Assembly: GCA_051655155.1 (NCBI GenBank)
Contig: JBOFZL010000024.1
Coordinates: 1 to 6,479, forward strand
Length of the DNA stretch: 6,479 nt
Direction: 5' to 3'
Source: JBOFZL01 sp051655155
GTDB taxonomy: Bacteria; Bacillota; Clostridia; Peptostreptococcales; Filifactoraceae
The notes under the pieces are model-generated. The model made no database searches and was not told where the DNA came from. It saw nothing but the letters and a program-made list of their open reading frames with translations. Position numbers and translations under genes: made by a program. Positions 1-6,382 of the stretch are shown in pieces. Within the stretch, counting starts at the first letter, position 1. Each line of letters starts with the position of its first letter.

Positions 1-1
1 T

Positions 2-1150
2 TCTTCATTGGATAAGTCTATAAGGGCATATCCGATGGATAGAGTAAAAGAAGAGTTGAAAAAATTAGTAACTTTAGGGGCTAAACAAATAAAATTTGTT
101 GATAGAACATTTAACTATGATAAAGGGAGAACTTTGGAATTATTAAAATATCTAATAGAAATAGATGATGGAATTATAAACTTCCATTTTGAGATTACTG
201 CTTTTATTTTAGATAAAGAGATTGTGGATATATTAAAATCAGCAAGGAAGAATTTATTTCAATTAGAGATAGGAGTGCAATCTACAAATCCTAAAACTTT
301 AGAAATTGTAGGGCGGGTAAATAGAATTAAAGAGATAAAAAAATGGGTAAACGAAATAAAATCAAGCAAAAATATCCATATTCATTTAGATTTAATAGCA
401 GGACTACCTAGAGAGAGCTATGCGAGTTTTAAAAACTCATTTAATGAAACGTTTGGAATGTTGCCAGATATGTTGCAGTTAGGGTTTCTTAAAGTTTTAA
501 AAGGAACTTCTATGCATAAAATGGCGTCAACTTATGGTATTATATACCGATCGACAGCTCCGTATGAAATATTAAAAACAGAAGATATATCGTACTTTGA
601 ATTAAATAAATTAAAAGAGATAGAAGATATTTTAGAAAAAACATACAATAATAATCACGGGAAAAGAGTTATAGAATATTTATATAAAAATGAATATAAG
701 GAAGATGCTTTCAAGATTTTTGAGGATATTGCTAGTATAGTTAGAGATGAAAAATTAGAAAAGAAGAAGGATTGGGAATATAGTGCGCTTTCATATCTTT
801 GTGAAGGTTTAGAATGTAAAGAGTTCTTAAAGGATCTTTTAAAGTTCGAATATATGCAAAATTTACGTGGTTGTGGCAATGAAAGTTTGATTTTTGAAGA
901 GAAAAAATATATAAAAAAAGAATTGGCTCATAATCTTCTTAGAGATGGTAGTTTAGTAGATGAGTTAGAGGTGAATAATTTATATTTTAAAGAATTGTGT
1001 AAAAAAGTTAAGTGGCAGTTTTTTAGATACGATATATTGTTATTCATAGATAAAGGTAAAATTTTAAAACAAGATAATCTTATATTTACAAATTTTGAAA
1101 GTTATAATGAAGATAAACAAATTTATATATCAAGTAGGAGATTAGTATGA
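2..1150 (+). CDS. B12-binding-type radical SAM protein, DUF4080-like C-terminus (5'-truncated)
   Basis: This is the 3' part of a radical SAM enzyme; the reading frame is open from base 2 (Ser-Ser-Leu-Asp-Lys-Ser) and the true start lies before the window. The CxxxCxxC iron-sulfur motif is not visible and should lie just upstream, because the first residues resemble the stretch that follows 'CSYCLSS' in this family. Visible barrel motifs are KFVDRTFN (about bases 92-115), EIGVQST (266-286) and HLDLIAGLP (383-409). All are typical of the clostridial cobalamin-binding-domain radical SAM proteins that end in DUF4080. The C-terminal part, from about base 575, is charged, helical and poorly conserved, as expected for DUF4080. 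Substrate and reaction are unknown for this family. The stop overlaps the next start by ATGA, tying it to the TPR protein. The TTG at base 8 is not a start, since homology continues upstream. Family assignment is fairly sure; function is not. Confidence 0.82.
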   Translation, partial: SSLDKSIRAYPMDRVKEELKKLVTLGAKQIKFVDRTFNYDKGRTLELLKYLIEIDDGIINFHFEITAFILDKEIVDILKSARKNLFQLEIGVQSTNPKTLEIVGRVNRIKEIKKWVNEIKSSKNIHIHLDLIAGLPRESYASFKNSFNETFGMLPDMLQLGFLKVLKGTSMHKMASTYGIIYRSTAPYEILKTEDISYFELNKLKEIEDILEKTYNNNHGKRVIEYLYKNEYKEDAFKIFEDIASIVRDEKLEKKKDWEYSALSYLCEGLECKEFLKDLLKFEYMQNLRGCGNESLIFEEKKYIKKELAHNLLRDGSLVDELEVNNLYFKELCKKVKWQFFRYDILLFIDKGKILKQDNLIFTNFESYNEDKQIYISSRRLV

Positions 1151-2280
1151 TAGAGTTTTTTGAGAAGTCTAAAATAAATGACTATTTCAAGCAGTACGCA
1201 GATGATTTGATTTTTATTAATCTTAGTAAAGAAAAGTTAGAAAAGGATTTTGGAATATCGGAAGAAGAGTTTTTGATTCCTATAAAAAAAACAAAGATAA
1301 TAAACATGGCAAAAAGTAAGTATCAAGAAATAACGACAAGTTCGATAATAGAAGGAATATTGACAATATTAGGGTCTGATTTTAATTTTATATTTAATAG
1401 TTTGTATGTGAAGTTGCTTAAACTTAAAGTACCAGAACTAGAAAAAACAATACAATTATTTATTTCAGAAGATATAAAAAATAAAAGGCTATATGATGGG
1501 ATATTAAAACTTAGAGCTTATCTAGGGTTTATAAATGACGAAGATTTGAAGGTTAAAAGTTACTATGGATTAATTTGTAAGGAAATATACCTAAATTCAA
1601 AGAATAAAAAAAATATGATAAATTTTTTAGAGGAGGCAAAATCTAATTTTAGGGTGGTTTATGAAAAAAATTTAGATGATGGCTTGGTCGCATATGAACT
1701 TGCATATATTTATGTGAATGAAGGTAGAGTAGATGAGGCAAAAGAGGTTTTAGAGAAAGGAATTAAAACTATAAAGGACGAAGCTCTTTTGAAGGATGCA
1801 ATAACTCTTTTAAATAATTTACAATTAGAAAATGAGTTAGTAAAAGTAGAGGTATTAATAGAAGAGTTAAAGGTTAAAGAGGCAATTATAATCTTGAATA
1901 AATTAGAGGCGGTAACTCAAGTACAAAAATATAAAGTGTTGTATAGCAAAGGTTATTGTTATAATATTTTAGGCGATATTGATATGGCATTAAAAATGTA
2001 TGAAGAAGCTATTCTAATTAATAACATGGATCCAAAATTATTATCAGCTATGGGTCTTATATATGGATATTTAGGAGAGTATGAGCAAAGCTTAGAGTTA
2101 TATTTTGCGGCACTTAATTTAGAACCTAGAAATATAACAATATTATGTAATTTGTCAATTTTATTAATGAATTTAGGTGATTATAAAAATTCAAGAGAAT
2201 TTCTTGATAGAGCTTTAGAGATTGATGATAAGGATGATATTGTTATTTCATGCTTAAAGGAAATAAGAAAATTTGAATAA
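1147..2280 (+). CDS. TPR-repeat protein coupled to the radical SAM gene
   Basis: This is a 377-residue protein with no signal peptide or membrane segment, so it is probably cytoplasmic. The C-terminal half carries tetratricopeptide repeats at about residues 180-211, 261-294, 295-328 and 329-362. They show the usual small/large pattern, for example YCYNILGDIDMALKMYEEAI, GLIYGYLGEYEQSLELYFAA and DRALEIDD. Residues 212-260 look like degenerate helical repeats. The first 170 residues are helical and Lys/Glu-rich, and I do not recognise a domain in them. The start is fixed by the AGTAGGAG ribosome site at 1133-1140, six bases before ATG, and by the ATGA overlap with the upstream radical SAM gene. 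TPR proteins usually act as protein-binding scaffolds. The overlap suggests this one works with the radical SAM enzyme, for example as a partner or substrate-binding subunit, but that is inference. No catalytic residues are apparent. Confidence 0.8.
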   Translation: MIEFFEKSKINDYFKQYADDLIFINLSKEKLEKDFGISEEEFLIPIKKTKIINMAKSKYQEITTSSIIEGILTILGSDFNFIFNSLYVKLLKLKVPELEKTIQLFISEDIKNKRLYDGILKLRAYLGFINDEDLKVKSYYGLICKEIYLNSKNKKNMINFLEEAKSNFRVVYEKNLDDGLVAYELAYIYVNEGRVDEAKEVLEKGIKTIKDEALLKDAITLLNNLQLENELVKVEVLIEELKVKEAIIILNKLEAVTQVQKYKVLYSKGYCYNILGDIDMALKMYEEAILINNMDPKLLSAMGLIYGYLGEYEQSLELYFAALNLEPRNITILCNLSILLMNLGDYKNSREFLDRALEIDDKDDIVISCLKEIRKFE

Positions 2281-2314
2281 AATATAAATTATGTGAAAAT
2301 GTTTTCTTACTTAT

Positions 2315-2343
2315 TTGATTTAAGAATATACTTGTGGTAGAAT
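2315..2343 (+). promoter_or_regulatory. Sigma-A promoter of the fhs-fchA-folD operon
   Basis: The -35 box is TTGATT (2315-2320) and the -10 box is TAGAAT (2338-2343), with a 17-base spacer and an extended -10 TGG at 2335-2337. The predicted transcript start is near 2350, giving a leader of roughly 37 bases. A second TAGAATA copy at 2353-2359 could be an alternative -10 but has a poorer -35 at the right distance. The leader is too short for a riboswitch. No terminator is evident between the TPR gene and this promoter, so some read-through from upstream is possible. Confidence 0.7.
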
Positions 2344-2347
2344 ACCA
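2335..2347. repeat. Short dyad over the fhs -10 box, possible operator
   Basis: TGGTA-GAA-TACCA is a perfect inverted repeat with 5-base arms, centred on the -10 element. A repressor bound there would block the promoter. The arms are short and the region is AT-rich, so chance is a real alternative. Confidence 0.25.
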
Positions 2348-2374
2348 GTATATAGAATATATTCAATATGAAAT

Positions 2375-2380
2375 GGAGGA
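2375..2380 (+). promoter_or_regulatory. Ribosome binding site of fhs
   Basis: GGAGGA is a near-perfect Shine-Dalgarno sequence, six bases before the ATG at 2387. It fixes the fhs start and fits a highly expressed enzyme. Confidence 0.85.
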
Positions 2381-2386
2381 AAACAT

Positions 2387-4063
2387 ATGCAATTCAAAAG
2401 CGATATTCAAATTTCACAAGAGGCAAAACCGAAGGATATTAGAAAAATAGCTGCAAAACTATGTTTAACAGAAGACGATATTGAGATGTATGGACGATAT
2501 AAAGCAAAGATAGATTATAATTTTATGAATGATGATCATATTAAAAAGGCTAAATTAATATTAACTACAGCGATAAATCCAACTCCAGCGGGAGAGGGGA
2601 AAACGACTACAACTATTGGAGTTTCGGATGCGTTATCTTTATTGGGGAAAAATACTATAGTAGCACTTAGAGAACCATCTCTTGGACCTGTTTTTGGAGT
2701 GAAAGGTGGAGCTGCAGGTGGAGGTTATGCTCAAGTTATTCCAATGGAAGATATAAATTTACACTTCACAGGAGATTTCCATAGTATAGGTGCAGCCAAT
2801 AACCTACTAGCTGCTATGTTAGATAATCATATTCAACAAGGCAATAGTCTCAATATTGATACAAGAAGAATTACTTGGAAACGATGTATGGACATGAATG
2901 ATAGACAATTAAGAAGTATTGTTGATGGACTTGGGGGAAAGGCTAATGGAACACCACGGGAAGATGGATTTGATATTACGGTTGCCTCAGAGGTTATGGC
3001 TGCGTTTTGTCTTGCGTCAGATATAGATGATCTTAAAAAAAGATTAGGTAAGATGATAGTAGGTTATACTTATAACGGGGATATAGTTACAGCATCAGAT
3101 TTAAAGGCCAATGGGGCGATGGCAGCCTTACTTAAAGATGCGCTTAAACCTAATCTTGTTCAGACTCTTGAAGGAACTCCAGCATTTATTCATGGAGGAC
3201 CATTTGCGAATATTGCCCATGGATGTAATTCTGTAATAGCAACTAAGATGGCTATGAGCTATGGGGATTACGTGGTAACAGAAGCTGGTTTTGGTGCAGA
3301 TTTGGGTGCAGAGAAATTTTTAGATATAAAGTGTAGGATGTCTGGATTAAAACCAGATGTAGTAATAATTGTAGCAACTGTAAGAGCCTTAAAATATAAT
3401 GGTGGGTTAAAGAAAGAAGAGCTAAATAATGAGAATTTAAATGCTCTAGAAGCTGGATTACCTAATCTTTTAAAACATGTTGAAAATATAACTAAAGTAT
3501 TTAAGTTGCCAGCTGTAGTTGCTATTAATAAGTTTCCTTTTGATACTAATAAAGAGATAGAGCTCATAAAAAATAAATGTAAAGAGTTAGGAGTTAATGT
3601 TGCACTTTCAGAGGTTTGGGAAAAAGGTGGCAAAGGTGGTGTTGAATTGGCAGAAGAGGTTCTTCAGCTAATAGAAAAAGCAGAAAATAAATTTGAGTAT
3701 GCATATGATCTTAATTTATCCATAGAAGAGAAGATTAATGCAATAGCCAAAAAGATATATGGGGCAAAGTCTGTGGATTTTACAATTTCAGCGAGAAAAC
3801 AAATGGAGGAAATTGAAAAACTTGGATATGGGAATATTCCTATTTGTATGGCTAAGACGCAGTATTCGTTGACTGATGATCAAACAAAGCTAGGTAGGCC
3901 AAGTGATTTTATTATAACTGTAAGAAATTTAAAGATATCGGCTGGAGCAGGATTTATTGTGGCAATGACAGGAGAGATAATGACTATGCCAGGGTTACCT
4001 AAAGTTCCATCAGCAGAAAAAATAGATGTAGATGATAAGGGCGTTATATCAGGATTATTCTAA
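2387..4063 (+). CDS. fhs: Formate--tetrahydrofolate ligase (10-formyl-THF synthetase)
   Basis: The enzyme joins formate to tetrahydrofolate with ATP, giving 10-formyl-THF, ADP and phosphate, in the cytoplasm. In anaerobes this is the entry of formate into the methyl branch of the Wood-Ljungdahl pathway, or, run in reverse, an ATP-yielding step in purine and glycine fermentation. At 558 residues it is full length for the family. Visible motifs are the ATP-binding loop TPAGEGKTTTTIG (residues 66-78), EPSLGPVFGVKGGAAGGGYA (96-115) followed by QVIPMEDINLHFTGD (116-130), TPAFIHGGPFANIAHGC (264-280), TEAGFGADLGAEKF (298-311) and VATVRALKYNGG (329-340). The last motif usually reads HGG, so Asn338 is a small deviation. 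The ATG at 2387 follows a GGAGGA ribosome site. It is first in an operon with fchA and folD, the next two enzymes of the folate C1 route. Identification is near certain. Confidence 0.98.
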   Translation: MQFKSDIQISQEAKPKDIRKIAAKLCLTEDDIEMYGRYKAKIDYNFMNDDHIKKAKLILTTAINPTPAGEGKTTTTIGVSDALSLLGKNTIVALREPSLGPVFGVKGGAAGGGYAQVIPMEDINLHFTGDFHSIGAANNLLAAMLDNHIQQGNSLNIDTRRITWKRCMDMNDRQLRSIVDGLGGKANGTPREDGFDITVASEVMAAFCLASDIDDLKKRLGKMIVGYTYNGDIVTASDLKANGAMAALLKDALKPNLVQTLEGTPAFIHGGPFANIAHGCNSVIATKMAMSYGDYVVTEAGFGADLGAEKFLDIKCRMSGLKPDVVIIVATVRALKYNGGLKKEELNNENLNALEAGLPNLLKHVENITKVFKLPAVVAINKFPFDTNKEIELIKNKCKELGVNVALSEVWEKGGKGGVELAEEVLQLIEKAENKFEYAYDLNLSIEEKINAIAKKIYGAKSVDFTISARKQMEEIEKLGYGNIPICMAKTQYSLTDDQTKLGRPSDFIITVRNLKISAGAGFIVAMTGEIMTMPGLPKVPSAEKIDVDDKGVISGLF

Positions 4064-4067
4064 GGAG
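4062..4067 (+). promoter_or_regulatory. Ribosome binding site that sets the fchA start
   Basis: AAGGAG overlaps the fhs stop codon (TAA at 4061-4063) and sits six bases before the ATG at 4074. It decides in favour of 4074 over an in-frame ATG at 4032 that lies inside fhs, lacks a ribosome site and would add residues foreign to the family. Confidence 0.85.
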
Positions 4068-4073
4068 AATTTT

Positions 4074-4700
4074 ATGAAAGAATATAAGATTGAAGAATAT
4101 ATTGCAAGGCTTAGTTCGAAAGCGTCAATTCCAGGAGGTGGAGCAGCTGCAGGGTTTTGTGGGGCACAAGGTGCTGCATTGTCTGAAATGGTAGTTAATC
4201 TTTCTATAGGGAAAAAAAATCTTGTAGAGTATGAAGAAGTTCACGAAAAAATGCTTTTTAGTGCAAATAGATATAAACAACGGTTTTTAGAATTAATGGA
4301 AGAGGATGCAAGGAATTTTGAACCTCTTGCACAAGCTTACTCATTACCAACTAGGACGGATAAAGAAAAAGAAATAAAGATGGAGATAATGGAAGAGTCT
4401 TTGGTAAAAGCTACTGAGGCTCCAATAAAGATACTGACACTTTCAGTAGAAACCATGAAACTATTAGCTGGGCTTGTAGATATATCTTCGAAAATGGTTA
4501 TAAGCGACGTAGGGGTCGGAATAGAAAATATAAGGGCAGCAGCATATTCTGCGAGATTAAATATTTTGATTAACGTTAATTTAATGAAAAATAGGACTAT
4601 GGCGCAACTTTACATCGAAGATATGAAGGAGGATATAGAATATATAGACAAACTTTACACGGAGATATCAATGAAAGTAAATAATTTATTAGGAGATTAA
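4074..4700 (+). CDS. fchA: Methenyltetrahydrofolate cyclohydrolase, FTCD_C/cyclodeaminase family
   Basis: This 208-residue protein belongs to the formiminotransferase-cyclodeaminase C-terminal family. Stand-alone members of this length in Clostridia are the methenyl-THF cyclohydrolase FchA, which interconverts 5,10-methenyl-THF and 10-formyl-THF. Family marks are IPGGGAAAGFCGAQGAALSE (residues 19-38), the helical EEDARNFEPL segment (76-85) and SKMVISDVGVG (139-149). The fold is all-helical and soluble, and I see no signal peptide. The start at 4074 follows AAGGAG and is 10 bases after the fhs stop; folD begins one base after this gene's stop. An alternative is formimino-THF cyclodeaminase of histidine or purine breakdown, which shares the fold. 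The placement between fhs and folD favours cyclohydrolase. That case is strengthened by the downstream FolD, which seems to have lost its own cyclohydrolase residues. Confidence 0.92.
   Translation: MKEYKIEEYIARLSSKASIPGGGAAAGFCGAQGAALSEMVVNLSIGKKNLVEYEEVHEKMLFSANRYKQRFLELMEEDARNFEPLAQAYSLPTRTDKEKEIKMEIMEESLVKATEAPIKILTLSVETMKLLAGLVDISSKMVISDVGVGIENIRAAAYSARLNILINVNLMKNRTMAQLYIEDMKEDIEYIDKLYTEISMKVNNLLGD
4691..4695 (+). promoter_or_regulatory. Ribosome binding site of folD inside the end of fchA
   Basis: AGGAG lies within the last codons of fchA, six bases before the folD ATG at 4702. With only one base between the two genes, this implies translational coupling. Confidence 0.8.
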
Positions 4701-4701
4701 G

Positions 4702-5520
4702 ATGGCAGAAATTTTAAAGGGCAAACCTGTTGCTGACAAGTTGGCAGAAGAAATAAGAAAGATGGTAACGGAAAAAACATCAACTCTTGGAATAATAAGA
4801 GTAGGTGAAAATCCAGATGATATTGCTTATGAAAAAGGTGCTCTGTCGCAGATGAACAAGTTGGGTATAAGCACAAAGGTATTTGTTTTAGATTCAAATA
4901 TAACTCAAGAAAGCTTTGTAAGTTTTTTGAAAGAAAAAAATGCAGATGATTCAATAGATGGTATTTTGGTATTTAGACCACTGCCAAACCAGCTAAAAGA
5001 GGAGGAATTGAAAAATATTATATCACCAGAAAAAGATGTTGATTGTTTTAATCCTTTAAATCTAGCAAAGGTAATGGAGAATGACAAATCTGGAATGCAA
5101 CCTTGTACAGCAAGTGCAGTCATAGAAATGTTAGAATATAATAATATAGACTACGTAAGTAAAAGGGTAGTCATTATAGGTCGTTCTTTAACTGTTGGAA
5201 AATCGCTGGCAGTAATGCTTATAAATAAAAATGCTACAGTAACAATTTGTCATTCAAAAACACCAGATTTAAAATCAGTAACAAAAGAAGCTGATATACT
5301 TATAGTTGCTGTTGGAAAGGCAAAAATGATAGATGATAGCTATATTAAAAATGGTGCAATAGTGATAGATGTTGGAATAAACTTTGATGAAAATGGTATG
5401 TGTGGTGATGTAGACTTTGATAAGGTGGAGCCACTTGTTTCTGGGATCACTCCAGTACCAGGCGGAGTAGGATCTATTACTACAATAATCCTTGCTCGAA
5501 ATCTCATGAAAAATATTTAA
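4702..5520 (+). CDS. folD: Methylene-THF dehydrogenase, FolD family, apparently lacking cyclohydrolase residues
   Basis: FolD proteins reversibly oxidise 5,10-methylene-THF to methenyl-THF with NAD(P)+ and normally also hydrolyse methenyl-THF to 10-formyl-THF. The family marks are clear: VGEN (residues 34-37), DGILV (86-90), PEKDVD (109-114), PCTASA (134-139), the Rossmann motif IGRSLTVGKS (159-168), CHSKT (183-187), AIVIDVGIN (219-227) and GITPVPGGVGSIT (248-260). At 272 residues it is slightly shorter than the usual 280-290. Active-site positions depart from bifunctional enzymes. Tyr43 is kept, but the position of the catalytic Lys (human Lys56) is Ala47, the Gln of the 'QLPLP' motif (human Gln100) is Phe91 in FRPLP, and human Ser49 corresponds to Asp40. 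Dehydrogenase-type nucleotide-binding motifs are intact. It probably acts as a monofunctional dehydrogenase, with FchA supplying the hydrolysis step. Cofactor preference cannot be read safely. It is last in the operon and is followed by a hairpin terminator. Confidence 0.95.
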   Translation: MAEILKGKPVADKLAEEIRKMVTEKTSTLGIIRVGENPDDIAYEKGALSQMNKLGISTKVFVLDSNITQESFVSFLKEKNADDSIDGILVFRPLPNQLKEEELKNIISPEKDVDCFNPLNLAKVMENDKSGMQPCTASAVIEMLEYNNIDYVSKRVVIIGRSLTVGKSLAVMLINKNATVTICHSKTPDLKSVTKEADILIVAVGKAKMIDDSYIKNGAIVIDVGINFDENGMCGDVDFDKVEPLVSGITPVPGGVGSITTIILARNLMKNI

Positions 5521-5552
5521 ATTTTGGATTATTAACAATTATATAGAAGAAA

Positions 5553-5587
5553 TTATAGCCATCTGTTTGTTTTGCAGGTGGCTATAA
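5553..5587 (+). terminator. Hairpin terminator of the fhs-fchA-folD operon
   Basis: A 13-base-pair stem (TTATAGCCATCTG at 5553-5565 with CAGGTGGCTATAA at 5575-5587, one G-U pair) closes a 9-base loop. It begins 32 bases after the folD stop and is followed by a modest T-rich stretch (CTATTTATT). The stem is strong; the U-tract is weak for a textbook intrinsic terminator, so efficiency is uncertain. Confidence 0.7.
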
Positions 5588-5603
5588 CTATTTATTGAAA
5601 TGG

Positions 5604-5625
5604 ACTAATTTGCTTATAAATTAGT
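5604..5625. repeat. Inverted repeat upstream of the response-regulator promoter
   Basis: The arms ACTAATTT (5604-5611) and AAATTAGT (5618-5625) are perfect complements around a 6-base spacer. The element ends 14 bases before the -35 box at 5640, a plausible place for a regulator, possibly the response regulator itself, to bind. No T-tract follows on either strand, so it is not an obvious terminator. AT-rich background makes it uncertain. Confidence 0.35.
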
Positions 5626-5639
5626 GATTTAAAAAATAA

Positions 5640-5669
5640 TTGTCTATATTTATGTATTTGTTATATAAT
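5640..5669 (+). promoter_or_regulatory. Sigma-A promoter of the two-component operon
   Basis: TTGTCT (5640-5645) and a consensus TATAAT (5664-5669) are separated by 18 bases. The predicted transcript start is near 5676, giving a leader of about 23 bases to the ATG at 5699. It follows the folD terminator, making the two-component genes a separate transcription unit. Confidence 0.65.
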
Positions 5670-5685
5670 AAATGTATATTGATTC

Positions 5686-5691
5686 AAGGAG
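5686..5691 (+). promoter_or_regulatory. Ribosome binding site that sets the response-regulator start
   Basis: AAGGAG sits seven bases before the ATG at 5699. An in-frame ATG at 5672 is rejected because it has no ribosome site, falls at or before the predicted transcript start, and would add nine residues ahead of the normal receiver-domain beginning. Confidence 0.8.
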
Positions 5692-5698
5692 TGATAAT

Positions 5699-6382
5699 AT
5701 GCAACATATAGTAGTTGTAGATGATGAGAAGAGAATTAGAGATCTTATTGTGCTTTATTTAAATAAGGAGGGATATAAAGTGACTGCATTTGATAATGCA
5801 GATGAAGCTTATGAGTTTTTTCATTTAAATACAGTTGATTTATTTGTTTTAGATATAATGATGCGAGGAATGAATGGTTTGGATCTTTGTAAAAAGATAA
5901 GAAAGGAAAGTGAAGTTCCAATAATATTCGTTTCTGCAAGGACAGAAGAATTGGATAGAATATTGGGCTTAGAATTAGGGGCGGATGATTATTTAGCTAA
6001 GCCATTTAGTTTAAGAGAGTTGGTAGTAAGAATTAAAAATGTTTTTAAGAGAGTCAATTATTATGCGCAAAAAGAAAATGAAATATTAAATGTTCAAGAT
6101 TTGACTATTTTTGTAGAGCAAAGAATTACAAAAGTAGAAGATAATGACTTGCAACTTACAACAAAGGAATATGAAGTTCTAAAATATCTTGTAGAAAATA
6201 AGGGTTATCCACTTTCAAGAGATAAGATTATTCAAACCATTTGGGGCTATGAGTATGATGGTTATGATAGGAATGTGGATGATACAGTAAAACGTCTTAG
6301 AAGAAAGTTGAAGGAAGCTGGTTCTAAAGTGGAAATATTTACTGTATGGGGATTTGGATATAAGGTGTTAGATAATGAGTAA
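5699..6382 (+). CDS. OmpR/PhoB-family two-component response regulator
   Basis: This is a 227-residue cytoplasmic DNA-binding response regulator. The receiver domain (residues 1-118) has the acidic pair Asp8-Asp9, the phosphorylation site Asp52 in FVLDIMM, the switch residues Ser79 and Tyr98, and Lys101 in the AKPF motif. The C-terminal winged helix (about 128-225) shows LTTKEYEVLKYLVENKG (153-169), the recognition helix region RNVDDTVKRLRRKL (191-204) and the wing VWGFGYKV (216-223). All receiver catalytic residues are present, so normal phosphorelay control is expected. Start at 5699 is chosen from the AAGGAG site and the short MQHIVVVDDE opening typical of the family. The probable sensor kinase gene overlaps its end by 8 bases. 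The stimulus and target genes cannot be read from the sequence. An inverted repeat upstream of its promoter may be an autoregulatory site. Confidence 0.95.
   Translation: MQHIVVVDDEKRIRDLIVLYLNKEGYKVTAFDNADEAYEFFHLNTVDLFVLDIMMRGMNGLDLCKKIRKESEVPIIFVSARTEELDRILGLELGADDYLAKPFSLRELVVRIKNVFKRVNYYAQKENEILNVQDLTIFVEQRITKVEDNDLQLTTKEYEVLKYLVENKGYPLSRDKIIQTIWGYEYDGYDRNVDDTVKRLRRKLKEAGSKVEIFTVWGFGYKVLDNE

Noticed and set aside
8..10. TTG as the start of the radical SAM gene
   Set aside because: The frame is open to the window edge, and the Ser-Ser before it fits the conserved stretch after the missing cysteine motif; the gene is truncated, not started here.
2295..2306. GAAAA-TG-TTTTC as a terminator for the TPR gene
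   Set aside because: The two-base loop is too small, the stem is almost all A-T, and there is no T-tract after it.
2344..2386. Riboswitch in the fhs leader
   Set aside because: The predicted leader is only about 37 bases, too short for known folate or other riboswitch structures, and no terminator-like alternative fold is visible.
3268..3633. Minus-strand open frame of 121 codons inside fhs
   Set aside because: It is opposite a conserved part of fhs, has no recognisable domain, and reads as a shadow of the coding strand.
4032..4073. Upstream in-frame ATG for fchA
   Set aside because: It lies inside fhs, has no ribosome site, and adds residues unlike the family; AAGGAG supports 4074.
4697..5123. 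Two minus-strand open frames opposite folD
   Set aside because: Their low-complexity Leu/Phe/Ser-rich composition is expected from the antisense of AT-rich coding DNA; no ribosome site or family match was seen.
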